From Paenibacillus phoenicis (lineage in GTDB: Bacteria; Bacillota; Bacilli; Paenibacillales; Paenibacillaceae), in the NCBI RefSeq assembly GCF_034718895.1, contig NZ_JAYERP010000001.1:2954501-3018500 (forward strand): 64,000 bases of DNA, in the 5' to 3' direction. Both the position numbers and the translations under genes were made by a program. Below the pieces are notes generated by a model that saw nothing but the letters and a program-made list of their open reading frames with translations, ran no database searches and was not told where the DNA came from. How positions within the stretch are numbered: the stretch's first letter is position 1; each line of letters opens with the position of its first letter. Below, one piece after another: positions 56,172 through 64,000 of the stretch.

Positions 56172-57143
56172 CTACCATAAGCTCACTTCCGAAGTACGCC
56201 GGGCGATTCGGTTCGTCGCCCACAGCAGCGCAAAGTTGATCACGGCGCTAAACAAGCCAACCGCGGTGGAGAAGCTGAGGCTGGCTTCCCGTAAGCCCCT
56301 TCGATAGACATAAGAAGCGATGACGTCTGCCGTATCGTAAATGAGAGGGTTGTAAAGCAAAATAATCTTCTCGTATCCGGACGCCATCAATCCGCCAATC
56401 GCAAAAATAAACAGAATCACGATAATCGGCGTAATTTGCGGCAGCGTAATGTACCACATCTTTTTGACTCGACCGATTCCGTCAATCTCGGCTGCCTCAT
56501 ACAAAGCAGGATCGATCGAACTCATCGCGGCCAGATAAATGATGCTGTCCCAGCCGATGTTCTGCCAAATCCCGGAAAACGTATAGATCGGCCTAAAAAA
56601 GCCGGAGTATCCGAGCAGCGAGGTGTAGTCCTTGCCCGTGATCCATTGCAACACTTGCGTAACAATGCCTTCATCCGCCGTGAAGATATGAATGATCCCG
56701 CACACGACCACCAAAGAGATAAAATGGGGCATATAGGTGATCGTTTGTACGGTTTTTTTGAACTTCCCGTCGCGAATTTCATTCAGCAGCAACGCCAAAA
56801 TGATCGGTGCCGTAAATCCAAACACGATCCCCCACACATTAAGGAGAAGCGTATTCTTGGTCACCCTCCAGAAGTACGGCCCCTGAAAGAACTCTATGAA
56901 ATGCTTCAAACCAACCCATTCGCTTTGAGCAAACCCAAGCAACGGCTTATAATCCTTAAACGCGATAAGCACTCCCCACATCGGACCGTAACAAAAAACC
57001 AGGAACCAAGCGACAACCGGAAGGGCCAGCAAATAAACAAACCAGTTTTTTCTCAGATCTTTTTTGATCCTGGTTCGCGTGCTGTTTGGCTTCGGAGCCT
57101 CTGAGGAAGGAGCGATTTTTCTTGATTTACGGACGATCTCCAT
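56172..57143 (-). CDS. Carbohydrate ABC transporter permease (LplB/YtcO-like)
   Basis: 323 residues: basic cytosolic start, six membrane helices and EAA loop ALYEAAEIDGIGRVKKMWYITLP. LplB-type permeases work with large 550-residue binding proteins such as the one encoded upstream. AGGTGAT precedes the ATG. No ATPase gene is nearby. Confidence 0.93.
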   Translation of the reverse strand: MEIVRKSRKIAPSSEAPKPNSTRTRIKKDLRKNWFVYLLALPVVAWFLVFCYGPMWGVLIAFKDYKPLLGFAQSEWVGLKHFIEFFQGPYFWRVTKNTLLLNVWGIVFGFTAPIILALLLNEIRDGKFKKTVQTITYMPHFISLVVVCGIIHIFTADEGIVTQVLQWITGKDYTSLLGYSGFFRPIYTFSGIWQNIGWDSIIYLAAMSSIDPALYEAAEIDGIGRVKKMWYITLPQITPIIVILFIFAIGGLMASGYEKIILLYNPLIYDTADVIASYVYRRGLREASLSFSTAVGLFSAVINFALLWATNRIARRTSEVSLW

Positions 57144-57185
57144 GAACGTATCACCTACTCTTCTTATTCCGAATTCTCTGAAACA

Positions 57186-57230
57186 ATAACGAGGGGCCCA
57201 AGCTTAACCAGCCCCGGTCACCCTCGTTAT
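57186..57230 (-). terminator. Hairpin between binding-protein and permease genes
   Basis: Perfect 10-bp stem ATAACGAGGG/CCCTCGTTAT across a 25-nt loop with only a weak T-tail (TGTTTC). Probably a 3'-end stabiliser or partial terminator. Confidence 0.6.
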
Positions 57231-57262
57231 ATTTCTTGCTCGATCTTTAGGCCAAACGGCGA

Positions 57263-59008
57263 TTATCTGCTGTTGTAACGATCCAATGCTGCCTGATGAA
57301 TGCTCAGGAATTCGTCCAACCCCATCTTCTTAGCTTCTTCTAAGAACTTGTCGTACGCGTCCACCGGCAACTCGCCTTTGATGATCTTGGCAAAATATTC
57401 ACCCCGGAGCGTAGACAACTGGTTCCCCAGTTCCGCCTCCCGTGAAGCTTCCTCTTTCGTAAACGAAATCGGAGGCATAGCCGCGCTCGTATCCATGTTC
57501 TCGGTCCAATATTTCCGAATTTCGCCGGAGTAGCTGCCTTTCGCTACGATCAGCGGGTTGGAGTTATGCTCGTCGCGAATGTCCGGCCAAATATGTCTGC
57601 GATATTTATCGAGTGCCACTGCTACCGGCTGGCCATCCGGATCATTGTACATGTAGCTGTTCTCTGGATAATAAGGCTTGCCGTTCTCATCAATGAGGTG
57701 AACCGTGCCGTATTCTCCGTAGTTATAGATTTCCCAGCCCTTCTTGGTGTAGGCGAAATCCAACCAGGCCATGGCCGCTTCGACGTTATCACATTGGGTG
57801 GTGATGGCAGCCTCTGTACCTGTTCGCTTAAAGTTCTTGTACGTTGTTGCGGATTGATCCCCCTTGTTCAGCACAGGGTTCAGCGCGCCAACAAAATCGA
57901 TATCATTTTGTTCCTTCCAATAGCTCCACATCGTGTCCGGCGAATCCATCATAACCGCGGTCTTGTCGGAAATGGCGCTGGCCATTCTTTGGTTGAAGTC
58001 AGCCGTTGCCCAGTCTTTGTTGAGCAGCCCTTCTTTGTTCCATTGCTGCATCATGGCCAGGTATTCCTTGGCCTTCGGTTGTGCTGGACCCCAGGCTACT
58101 TTGCCATTGCTGTCCACGAAGGTCCAATCCCACACGCCATAAGCGCCGTTTAAAATCCCGGTAAAGATCTGACCATAGTTTGATCCGTAGTTCAGCGGCT
58201 CGCTGTACCCCACTTCCTTCGCTTTGGTCAGGAAGGTGTGCCATTCATCAATCGTTTCAGGCACCGGAAGCCCTGTCTTATCCAGCGCTTCCTGCTTGAT
58301 CAGCATCCCGAACCACATCCATTCCGAATAAGGAGCAATGCCGTAGAAACCAAGCAGTTTGCCGCTGTCGGTGACCGTCGTTTTTCTTCTCGTCTCGTCA
58401 GAATTGCGCCAAGCCGTATAGTTCGGAGCATACTTCTCCATCAAATCGGTCAGATCCAAATACGCTCCATCGTTAACGCCCGCCTCAAAGCCTCCAGGGT
58501 ACCGGCCAGGCTCAATGATGATATCCGGCAAATCTCCGGAGGACATCATCAAGGTAAAGGCATCCGCTTCCTGCCCTACCGGCGGAGTGATGAAGTTGAC
58601 TTTAATCCCCGTCAGCTTCTCCACTTGCTTCTGGATCGCGTGGTTGTTCATATCCGGGATGTTGCGATTCGCAGGCATCCAGACATCCAGCGTCACTTCT
58701 TCTTTGAAAGGGTAAGCAGAGTAGTCGTTTGGAATTTTCTCATCAAAAATATCACCCAGATACGTATCGTTGAGCGTCGTATTCACTTCGTTGATTTGCT
58801 CTGGAGTCGGAGATGTATTCCCGCGAATATCCTGACTGATGTCGGCAAACGTGGTTTCCTTCTTCTGTGGCTCCTCGGTAGCATTCTCGCTGGTGTTATT
58901 GCCTACGTCAGCCTTTTTCGAACCGCCCCCGCTGCAAGCCGTAATCATGGAGACCGCAAGAATAAAAACAAACAGAAAACTTAAGATACGCTTTGACTTG
59001 TTATTCAT
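57263..59008 (-). CDS. Extracellular sugar-binding lipoprotein (LplA/YtcQ-like)
   Basis: 581 residues from the ATG at 59008 with GGGAGG 5 nt upstream. Lipobox MITAC; mature chain typical of large LplA-type binders (LDVWMPANRNIPDMNNHAI, IIIEPGRYPGGF). It delivers an arabino- or xylo-oligosaccharide to the two downstream permeases (inference from GH43 partners). Its promoter has a cre box and the most complete regulon operator. Confidence 0.92.
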   Translation of the reverse strand: MNNKSKRILSFLFVFILAVSMITACSGGGSKKADVGNNTSENATEEPQKKETTFADISQDIRGNTSPTPEQINEVNTTLNDTYLGDIFDEKIPNDYSAYPFKEEVTLDVWMPANRNIPDMNNHAIQKQVEKLTGIKVNFITPPVGQEADAFTLMMSSGDLPDIIIEPGRYPGGFEAGVNDGAYLDLTDLMEKYAPNYTAWRNSDETRRKTTVTDSGKLLGFYGIAPYSEWMWFGMLIKQEALDKTGLPVPETIDEWHTFLTKAKEVGYSEPLNYGSNYGQIFTGILNGAYGVWDWTFVDSNGKVAWGPAQPKAKEYLAMMQQWNKEGLLNKDWATADFNQRMASAISDKTAVMMDSPDTMWSYWKEQNDIDFVGALNPVLNKGDQSATTYKNFKRTGTEAAITTQCDNVEAAMAWLDFAYTKKGWEIYNYGEYGTVHLIDENGKPYYPENSYMYNDPDGQPVAVALDKYRRHIWPDIRDEHNSNPLIVAKGSYSGEIRKYWTENMDTSAAMPPISFTKEEASREAELGNQLSTLRGEYFAKIIKGELPVDAYDKFLEEAKKMGLDEFLSIHQAALDRYNSR

Positions 59009-59127
59009 ATGAACCTCCCGATTATTGATTTCAAACGCAACAACCCCCGATATTTCCGCTTGCACTCATCGCCCTTTTCGGATCGGTTCAACCCCCTCTG
59101 TCATCAAATGACTCACCGCGAAATTAT

Positions 59128-59149
59128 ATTATTGTTTTATTACAATAAT
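59128..59149. promoter_or_regulatory. Regulon operator (binding-protein promoter), perfect dyad
   Basis: ATTATTGT-n6-ACAATAAT, 8-bp arms without mismatch, followed by TTTGTATCTTTT. It lies about 18 bp past the -10 and would block elongation or initiation when bound. Confidence 0.75.
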
Positions 59150-59166
59150 TTTGTATCTTTTCGTTG

Positions 59167-59203
59167 ATTATAATCCCCGTTCGACGTGATGTCAACGCTT
59201 TCA
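59167..59203 (-). promoter_or_regulatory. Sigma-A promoter of the transporter operon with CcpA cre box
   Basis: Minus strand TTGACA (59195-59190), 17-bp spacer, TATAAT (59172-59167): both hexamers perfect. TGAAAGCGTTGACA (59203-59190) is a consensus-matching cre over the -35. Confidence 0.88.
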
Positions 59204-59294
59204 TTTACGAAGATAACGATTTTTTTAATAAAATAACTTGTTGTTTCAAATCAAACTATTAGTTTCAAAAAAACTGTAATTAATTTCGCACCCT

Positions 59295-60260
59295 TTATTC
59301 TCCGGCAGGCCGCGGGATCGGCACCCCCGTGCCGACAGGAACCCCGAAATCCGGCATTCCGTTTGCTTTCCAACCAAATTTTTGGAGTCTTGTGCTGCGG
59401 GGAGAACCAGCGGAGCGGGGTTGCTCGGCTTCCGAGTAATCGTACGCATGGTAAACGATCCAATCCTCGGAGCCGTCGGGAGATACGGTAAAGCTGTTAT
59501 GCCCCGGGGCATAGACCCCGGCGGAAGGATTTTTTGCAAAGACCGGGCCGTCTTCCTTGATCCAGGAGTTCGCATCAAGCAGATCTGCGGTCTCCGGGAT
59601 TCGCGTTATGCCTAAACAGTAATCATCCGACCACGTTGCGCTCGCCGAGAAGACAAGGAAGATCCAACCGTTGCGCCGCAACAAGACAGGGCCTTCGTTA
59701 ATCGCCATCCCGCCTTGCTTCTCCCACGGCTCCGTTGGGGCTGTAATCAGCACGTTTGGACCGGTTAACGTCCAAGGATTGGTCATTCGAGCAGCGTAAA
59801 CCGCTGAGCCGTAATCCGGAAAATGGCCATAACCGGAATAAAAGAAATACAACTCCCCTTGATGTTGGATGACAGTTCCGTCTAACCCTGGGAACTCCGT
59901 GTTCACCACGCTTTTAAACTGCCACTCATCGTTCATCGGATCATCGCCCGCAAGTTCAAGCACGCAGATGCGTCGCGTTGCGTCCCCGCCGCCGTCATTA
60001 GCTGTATAGTAGATATACCAGCGTCCATCGATGAGATGCAGTTCCGGCGCCCACAGATTGAAGGAATAGGGGCCGTTTGGCTCAGGCGTCCACACGGTCT
60101 TCGGTTGAACATTCCCAAGTCCGCTCAAGGTTGGACTGTGCCAAAGAGCGATGCGGTCGCCCAAGGTCACCATCATGTAATAGCTTCCATCAGGATGCCG
60201 AATGACCCAAGGATCCGCACCATTTGACAGGATCGGATTAACAAACGTTTGATTCTCCAT
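59295..60260 (-). CDS. GH43 family enzyme, intracellular
   Basis: 321 residues without signal peptide. Propeller residues: Asp in LSNGADPWVIRHPDG, Asp in PGLDGTVIQHQGE and Glu in AINEGPVLLRR. Close relative of the catalytic part of the surface GH43 downstream but lacking signal and CBM, so it probably finishes oligosaccharides after uptake. It has its own promoter, cre box and operator copy. Confidence 0.9.
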   Translation of the reverse strand: MENQTFVNPILSNGADPWVIRHPDGSYYMMVTLGDRIALWHSPTLSGLGNVQPKTVWTPEPNGPYSFNLWAPELHLIDGRWYIYYTANDGGGDATRRICVLELAGDDPMNDEWQFKSVVNTEFPGLDGTVIQHQGELYFFYSGYGHFPDYGSAVYAARMTNPWTLTGPNVLITAPTEPWEKQGGMAINEGPVLLRRNGWIFLVFSASATWSDDYCLGITRIPETADLLDANSWIKEDGPVFAKNPSAGVYAPGHNSFTVSPDGSEDWIVYHAYDYSEAEQPRSAGSPRSTRLQKFGWKANGMPDFGVPVGTGVPIPRPAGE

Positions 60261-60305
60261 CGTTATCCCTCCTAAGTACGAGATATCGTCCTAAAGTGAT
60301 AGTAA

Positions 60306-60327
60306 AGTATTGTTTTATTACAAACAT
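60306..60327. promoter_or_regulatory. Regulon operator copy (intracellular GH43 promoter)
   Basis: TATTGT-TTTATT-ACAAAC: left half identical to the perfect operator, right half diverged. Confidence 0.55.
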
Positions 60328-60344
60328 TTTACTTCGTTTTCATC

Positions 60345-60381
60345 ACAATAATCGGTTATTCGGCGAATGTCAACGTTTACA
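60345..60381 (-). promoter_or_regulatory. Sigma-A promoter of the GH43 gene with CcpA cre box
   Basis: Minus strand TTGACA (60373-60368), 17-bp spacer, TATTGT (60350-60345). TGTAAACGTTGACA (60381-60368) matches the cre consensus at every position. Confidence 0.75.
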
Positions 60382-60589
60382 TTTTGGGGAGCAGCACAAA
60401 AAAGCTTATGTCCGCGCATCCTTGGGTGACATAAAAACCATGGATTCTCAGCCATACGAAATCACTCCTAAACCAGTTAAGTTAAAAAACGCTAATCTGG
60501 ATTAAACGTTTTTCTACTAAAATATTATTCTACAGAGATTAAATAGAATAATAGCGAATAACTATTAAAGTAATATTTTCGAGCCTAAT

Positions 60590-60618
60590 TTGACAACACC
60601 AAGCAGAATGTTTATTAT
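60590..60618 (+). promoter_or_regulatory. Sigma-A promoter of the lipoprotein gene
   Basis: TTGACA (60590-60595), 17-bp spacer, TATTAT (60613-60618), 50 bp before the ATG. Confidence 0.75.
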
Positions 60619-60667
60619 TAATTATGGAAATTTTATTTAATATGAGCAAAAAAAGGGGGGGAATTTA

Positions 60668-61174
60668 ATGCAAAAACTCCCGTGGTTAATAAGTATACTG
60701 GCATGCTTCCTATTGCTCATCACTGGTTGTAATGAACCCCAGCCTAAAACTGATGATGCGATGAAAACAGCCGAAGCCTATAAAACGACCGAATATAAAG
60801 TTGACTTTACTGAGGATCTGTTGTCTGCCGAATCCATTCAGAAGCGAAACGAAGCGATCAAACCTTTTTTAACGGAATCGTTTTACGAAAAACAGGTTAA
60901 CAATCGAATCACCATTTTACCTTTAAGAGTTGCTGCGGATACGCAGCTGTCCATCAAACCTGATGATTTGCAAACCCGCATTAAAGCGCAAGACGAGAAC
61001 AATGTCACCATCGAATACACTGTAAATCTACTACTGACAAACTCGGAAGGCCGCGAAAGCAACCGAGTTCCGTTAGAAGGCGAGTTGATGATGACTTTCG
61101 TAAACGAGCGATGGCTGGTGCAATATGACGACTTTAATGTCCAAGTCTTCATGAAATTGATTTCCGAAAAATAG
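60668..61174 (+). CDS. Lipoprotein of unknown function
   Basis: 168 residues with lipobox LITGC. Mature part: KTTEYKVDFTEDLLSAESIQKRNEAIKPFLTESFYEKQ, then a beta-rich C-terminal half (VTIEYTVNLLL ... ELMMTFVNERWLVQYDDFNV) resembling small NTF2/DUF4878-like folds, which is only a guess. GGGGGG precedes the ATG by 8 nt. AT-rich compared with the flanking glycosidase genes. Confidence 0.75.
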   Translation: MQKLPWLISILACFLLLITGCNEPQPKTDDAMKTAEAYKTTEYKVDFTEDLLSAESIQKRNEAIKPFLTESFYEKQVNNRITILPLRVAADTQLSIKPDDLQTRIKAQDENNVTIEYTVNLLLTNSEGRESNRVPLEGELMMTFVNERWLVQYDDFNVQVFMKLISEK

Positions 61175-61203
61175 GCTCCAGCTGTCCTAGTGCATAAGCC
61201 ATA

Positions 61204-61247
61204 AATAAAACCCTACTTTCCGCGTATATGGAAAATAGGGTTTTATT
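61204..61247. terminator. Bidirectional intrinsic terminator
   Basis: AATAAAACCCTA pairing with TAGGGTTTTATT with inner TTTCC/GGAAA; serves the lipoprotein and the GH42 genes, which converge. Confidence 0.88.
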
Positions 61248-61248
61248 A

Positions 61249-63345
61249 TTATAACGATGATTGAAGAACAGCCTCCCGCTTCAATATCGCGATTCCGTTG
61301 ACCGGCAGCTCGATTGTGCCGCTTACGGTCAAGCCGGTTTCGGCGTCTGTATAGCTCCTGCGGTCGAGCTCGACGCGAACGGCGCGGCCGGAGAAATTTT
61401 GCACGAAGACGTAATCGTGCTGACCGTCCGTGCGCAGCTGGGCAGTCACTCCCGCCGGCAGGTCGGTATCCAGCGCCCGGCGCACGCCGGCATCTTGAAC
61501 GAGCTTGCCGTAAAACGCCTCGTAGAAGGCGGGATCGCTGACGCGGGCGGCCAAATAGTAAGCTTTGCCTTGGCCCAGCTCGTTTAGCGTTAAGGCCGGC
61601 TTCCCTGCGTAAAAATCGTCGCGGTAGACGCCAAGGACCTTGGAGCCTTCCGCATGGATATGCTCGCACAGCTCATGAATCTCATAGGTCCCGCTGAAGC
61701 CTAGCGGATTCCCGTCTTCCAGAATCAACGCGTTACGGTCATGGTCATGCAGGCCGTCGATTTCCTCTGCCCATACTCCAACCGCCTTGCGCAGCGGTCC
61801 CGGGAAGCCGGTCAGATGGCACAGGTCGTTCTCGTCGACGATGCCTGACCAATATGTGACGAACAAGGTACCGCCGTCCTTGACGAACTGCTCCAGCTTG
61901 GCTCCGGTTTCTTCCCGGATTAAGTATGCCATCGGTACGACCAGCAGTTTGTAACCGCTGAAGTCGTCAAACGAGCCGATGATGTCCGTTGGCACGCCCA
62001 GCTCCCACAAGGCGCGATACTGCTGCATGACGGTCTCTTCATAATGGATGCCTTTATTGCGTGGCCCTTGGGCGTCGTTGATCGCCCAGCGGTTATCCCA
62101 ATCAAACAGGATGGCTGCTTCCGCTGGAACGGTGGTACCGAGGATCTCCGTTAACTCGGACAGTGTTTTACCAAGCGCAGCAACATCGGCGAACACGCGC
62201 GTGTGCTCATGGCCGACGTGGTCGATGACCGCGCCGTGGAATTTCTCGCTGGAGCCGCGGCTTTTTCGCCACTGGAAATATTGGACTGTGTCGGACCCGT
62301 GGGCCACTGCTTGCAGCGAGGACAGCTTGTGCATACCCGGCCGCTTCAGCTTGCTGACCGGCTGCCAGTTCGTCAGTGACGGCGTGCTCTCCATCAGCAT
62401 AAACGGCTTCTGCTTCAAGGAGCGGAACAAGTCGTGGTTAAATGCAAACCAGGAAGCAACCCCCGCATCGGATTCGGCCTCATGCCACATCGGATAAGCG
62501 TCCCAGGAAATGACGTCCACAGCTTTCGCAAACTCGCGATAATCCAACCCGTAGAACAGGTCCATCATATTTACTGTGCAGGGCAAATCCGGATTGATTT
62601 GTTTGAGCGGCTTGATCTCATGCTTGTAGAAGTCGATCGTCTGGTCGGATACGAACCGGCGCCAGTCAAGGTTCTGTCCATGCACCATCATTTCGCCGTG
62701 AGGTGCCGGGGATTCCACCTGCGACCAGGAGGTGTACGTATGGCTCCAAAAGTTCGTCCACCAAGCGTGGTTGAGCGCTTCGAGCGTGCCATACTTCCGT
62801 TTCAACCAGTCGCGGAAAGCGTCTTGGCAGTAGTCGCAGTGGCATTCCCCGCCGTATTCGTTGGATACGTGCCACCCCACCACGGCCGGATGACTGGAAT
62901 AGCGCTCCGCCAGCCGGGTGTTCATCTGCGTCACTTTTTCCCGATAGACTGGGGACGTAAAACAGTGGTTATGACGCATGCCGTGGAGGTTGCGCACCCG
63001 GTTCTTCTCAACGCGCAGCACTTCCGGGTACTTCTCTGACATCCAGGCCGGCCGAGCGCCGCTTGGCGTCGCCAACCAGGCGTAGATACCGTTCTCAGCA
63101 AACGTGTCCAGCACGCGGTCCAGCCATTCAAACCGGTAGACGCCTTCCTCCGGCTCTAGCGAAGCCCAGGAAAAGATCCCCACCGACATCACATTGCAAT
63201 GGGCCAGCTTCATCAGCCGGATATCCTCCGCCAGCACCTGCGGATCATGGAGCCATTGGTCAGGGTTATAGTCGGCACCGTGCATAAAGACCGGCAGTTT
63301 GTCGCTGATTGGCGGAAACTTCATCGGTTTTGAGCTTCTACTCAT
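61249..63345 (-). CDS. GH42 beta-galactosidase
   Basis: 698 residues, cytosolic. TIM barrel (about 20-400) with HGADYNPDQWLHDP, acid/base Glu in WHVSNEYGGECHCDYCQ and nucleophile Glu in FMLMESTPSLTNW. The zinc cluster Cys residues are HNHCFTSP and CHCDYC. Trimerisation domain (about 400-620) and C-terminal beta domain follow. Acts on beta-galactosides or galacto-/arabinogalacto-oligosaccharides. Monocistronic or downstream of the transporter gene at 63683. Confidence 0.95.
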   Translation of the reverse strand: MSRSSKPMKFPPISDKLPVFMHGADYNPDQWLHDPQVLAEDIRLMKLAHCNVMSVGIFSWASLEPEEGVYRFEWLDRVLDTFAENGIYAWLATPSGARPAWMSEKYPEVLRVEKNRVRNLHGMRHNHCFTSPVYREKVTQMNTRLAERYSSHPAVVGWHVSNEYGGECHCDYCQDAFRDWLKRKYGTLEALNHAWWTNFWSHTYTSWSQVESPAPHGEMMVHGQNLDWRRFVSDQTIDFYKHEIKPLKQINPDLPCTVNMMDLFYGLDYREFAKAVDVISWDAYPMWHEAESDAGVASWFAFNHDLFRSLKQKPFMLMESTPSLTNWQPVSKLKRPGMHKLSSLQAVAHGSDTVQYFQWRKSRGSSEKFHGAVIDHVGHEHTRVFADVAALGKTLSELTEILGTTVPAEAAILFDWDNRWAINDAQGPRNKGIHYEETVMQQYRALWELGVPTDIIGSFDDFSGYKLLVVPMAYLIREETGAKLEQFVKDGGTLFVTYWSGIVDENDLCHLTGFPGPLRKAVGVWAEEIDGLHDHDRNALILEDGNPLGFSGTYEIHELCEHIHAEGSKVLGVYRDDFYAGKPALTLNELGQGKAYYLAARVSDPAFYEAFYGKLVQDAGVRRALDTDLPAGVTAQLRTDGQHDYVFVQNFSGRAVRVELDRRSYTDAETGLTVSGTIELPVNGIAILKREAVLQSSL

Positions 63346-63409
63346 AGGAATAACTCCTCTCCGTTTCTGATCTGTAATGAAGTAGATTGGTTTCTCACGT
63401 GCTACGAAA

Positions 63410-63589
63410 TGTAAAAGTGCAGTCCATTTTCGCCAAATCGCCCTTTTCGAAGCCTTTCAACTGCAAAAGTGCAGTTGATTTCAGGGCAAACCGCCCATTT
63501 TAGCCTCCATCGTCTCCAATCAAATGTACTTTTGCATTTCACACGCCGAATGAAGAGGGTTTTTCGCAAAATCAAATGTACTTTTACAG
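63410..63589. repeat. 180-bp foldback element, TGCAAAAGTGCAG type
   Basis: Forward units TGTAAAAGTGCAG (63410) and TGCAAAAGTGCAG (63462); inverted units TGTACTTTTGCA (63525-63536) and TGTACTTTTACAG (63577-63589). Spacing 52 bp on both arms. Unit sequence matches the 26523 element. Confidence 0.82.
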
Positions 63590-63640
63590 TTCGACACACT
63601 CTCAAACGCTCTCCTGCCCCTTCAAACGTCACGATGAATG

Positions 63641-63665
63641 AAAAAGAGGGGACGGGCGTCCCCTC
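63641..63665 (-). terminator. Intrinsic terminator
   Basis: GAGGGGAC-n4-GTCCCCTC stem (63646-63653/63658-63665), then TTTTT on the minus strand. Confidence 0.88.
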
Positions 63666-63682
63666 CTTTCACCCCCGCCTGC

Positions 63683-64000
63683 TTATTGGCCTTGGGCGGC
63701 AAGGAATGCGTCGATTTGGCTCTGCAGCTCTTGTTGAATCTTATCCAGACCGGCCGCCTTCAACTGTTTGTTCAGGTCGGCTTGGCCTTTCTCCAAGTCC
63801 TTGATCAGGCCGTATTCCAGCGGGATTGCATAACGCAGCATGACGTTACCTACGTTCGCTACTTCGTTCTTCACCTTGGTGTCGTCAAAGACGAAGGTTT
63901 CCAGCGGGAAGTGATAAACTTTAGACTGCCAATCCGCCAACATTTGATTGCCTTCTTCCGGATAGGAAGCGTCGGTGCGGTTCAGCAGTGAGTTCCAGCC
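63683..64000 (-). CDS. Extracellular solute-binding protein, C-terminal part (DUF3502)
   Basis: The last 105 residues of a sugar-binding lipoprotein; the rest lies beyond the window. The visible part (WQSKVYHFPLETFVFDDTKVK ... NVGNVMLRY ... GLDKIQQELQSQIDAF) matches the DUF3502 C-terminal domain of large LplA-type binders. It is followed by a terminator and then the GH42 gene in the same direction, so the transporter probably feeds the beta-galactosidase. Confidence 0.85.
   Translation of the reverse strand, partial: GWNSLLNRTDASYPEEGNQMLADWQSKVYHFPLETFVFDDTKVKNEVANVGNVMLRYAIPLEYGLIKDLEKGQADLNKQLKAAGLDKIQQELQSQIDAFLAAQGQ

Overview
The window looks like chromosome of a Paenibacillus-type Bacillota (spore-forming Firmicute). 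This is inferred from strong AGGAGG-type ribosome sites, many short intrinsic terminators, sigma-A promoters with CcpA cre boxes, ATPase-less CUT1 sugar ABC systems paired with YesM/YesN-type two-component genes, and products close to Bacillus families (YqkE, YneQ, CvfC, HflX, PpaC, DUF2500). No rRNA, tRNA or CRISPR was seen.

Layout. 1-724: ABC-F ATPase (cut by the window edge). 869-13508: a maltose/oligosaccharide locus; on the minus strand AraC regulator, YesM-type kinase, YesN-type regulator, binding protein, two permeases and a debranching-type glucosidase; divergent on the plus strand a GH65 phosphorylase and beta-phosphoglucomutase. 13517-21178: metallo-hydrolase, a cytochrome bd operon (small membrane protein, cydA, cydB and a 33-codon cydS), CvfC-like protein, secreted transglutaminase, small membrane protein, trxB. 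21384-34410: P1B-4 metal ATPase behind two Fur/PerR-like boxes, metY, a decayed ABC ATPase, deoC, def, small regulators, yqkE, a TetR/metallo-hydrolase pair with two operator dyads, LysE and APC transporters, a second TetR, ppaC. 34602-37006: OmpR-type two-component system behind 11-bp-phased repeats. 37006-41640: repeats, gene remnants and an AT-rich island with two exported proteins and an IS91-like element. 41655-43815: GNAT acetyltransferase and hflX with an attenuator-like leader. 43972-50757: DUF2500 protein, GH35 beta-galactosidase, SDR/WYL pair, a repeat-filled gap and a UlaG-like hydrolase. 50782-60381: an arabinose-type polysaccharide regulon (GH2, ArsR-like regulator, two GH43 enzymes, binding protein and two permeases). 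60668-64000: lipoprotein, GH42 beta-galactosidase and the end of another sugar-binding protein.

The window is dominated by plant-glycan uptake and breakdown. None of its CUT1 transporters has an ATPase gene alongside, so a shared MsmX-type ATPase elsewhere is expected. The three arabinose-regulon promoters share a sigma-A core, a consensus-matching cre box over the -35 and a downstream TTTTATTACA-type operator, which suggests joint control by CcpA and the local ArsR-like protein.

The most unusual non-coding signals are (i) three ~180-bp intergenic elements with the same layout of two forward and two inverted short units spaced about 51/60/51 bp, two sharing one unit sequence and one with an unrelated unit, and (ii) an hflX leader with promoter, two short reading frames, a hairpin that could act as antiterminator and an intrinsic terminator placed just before the hflX ribosome site.
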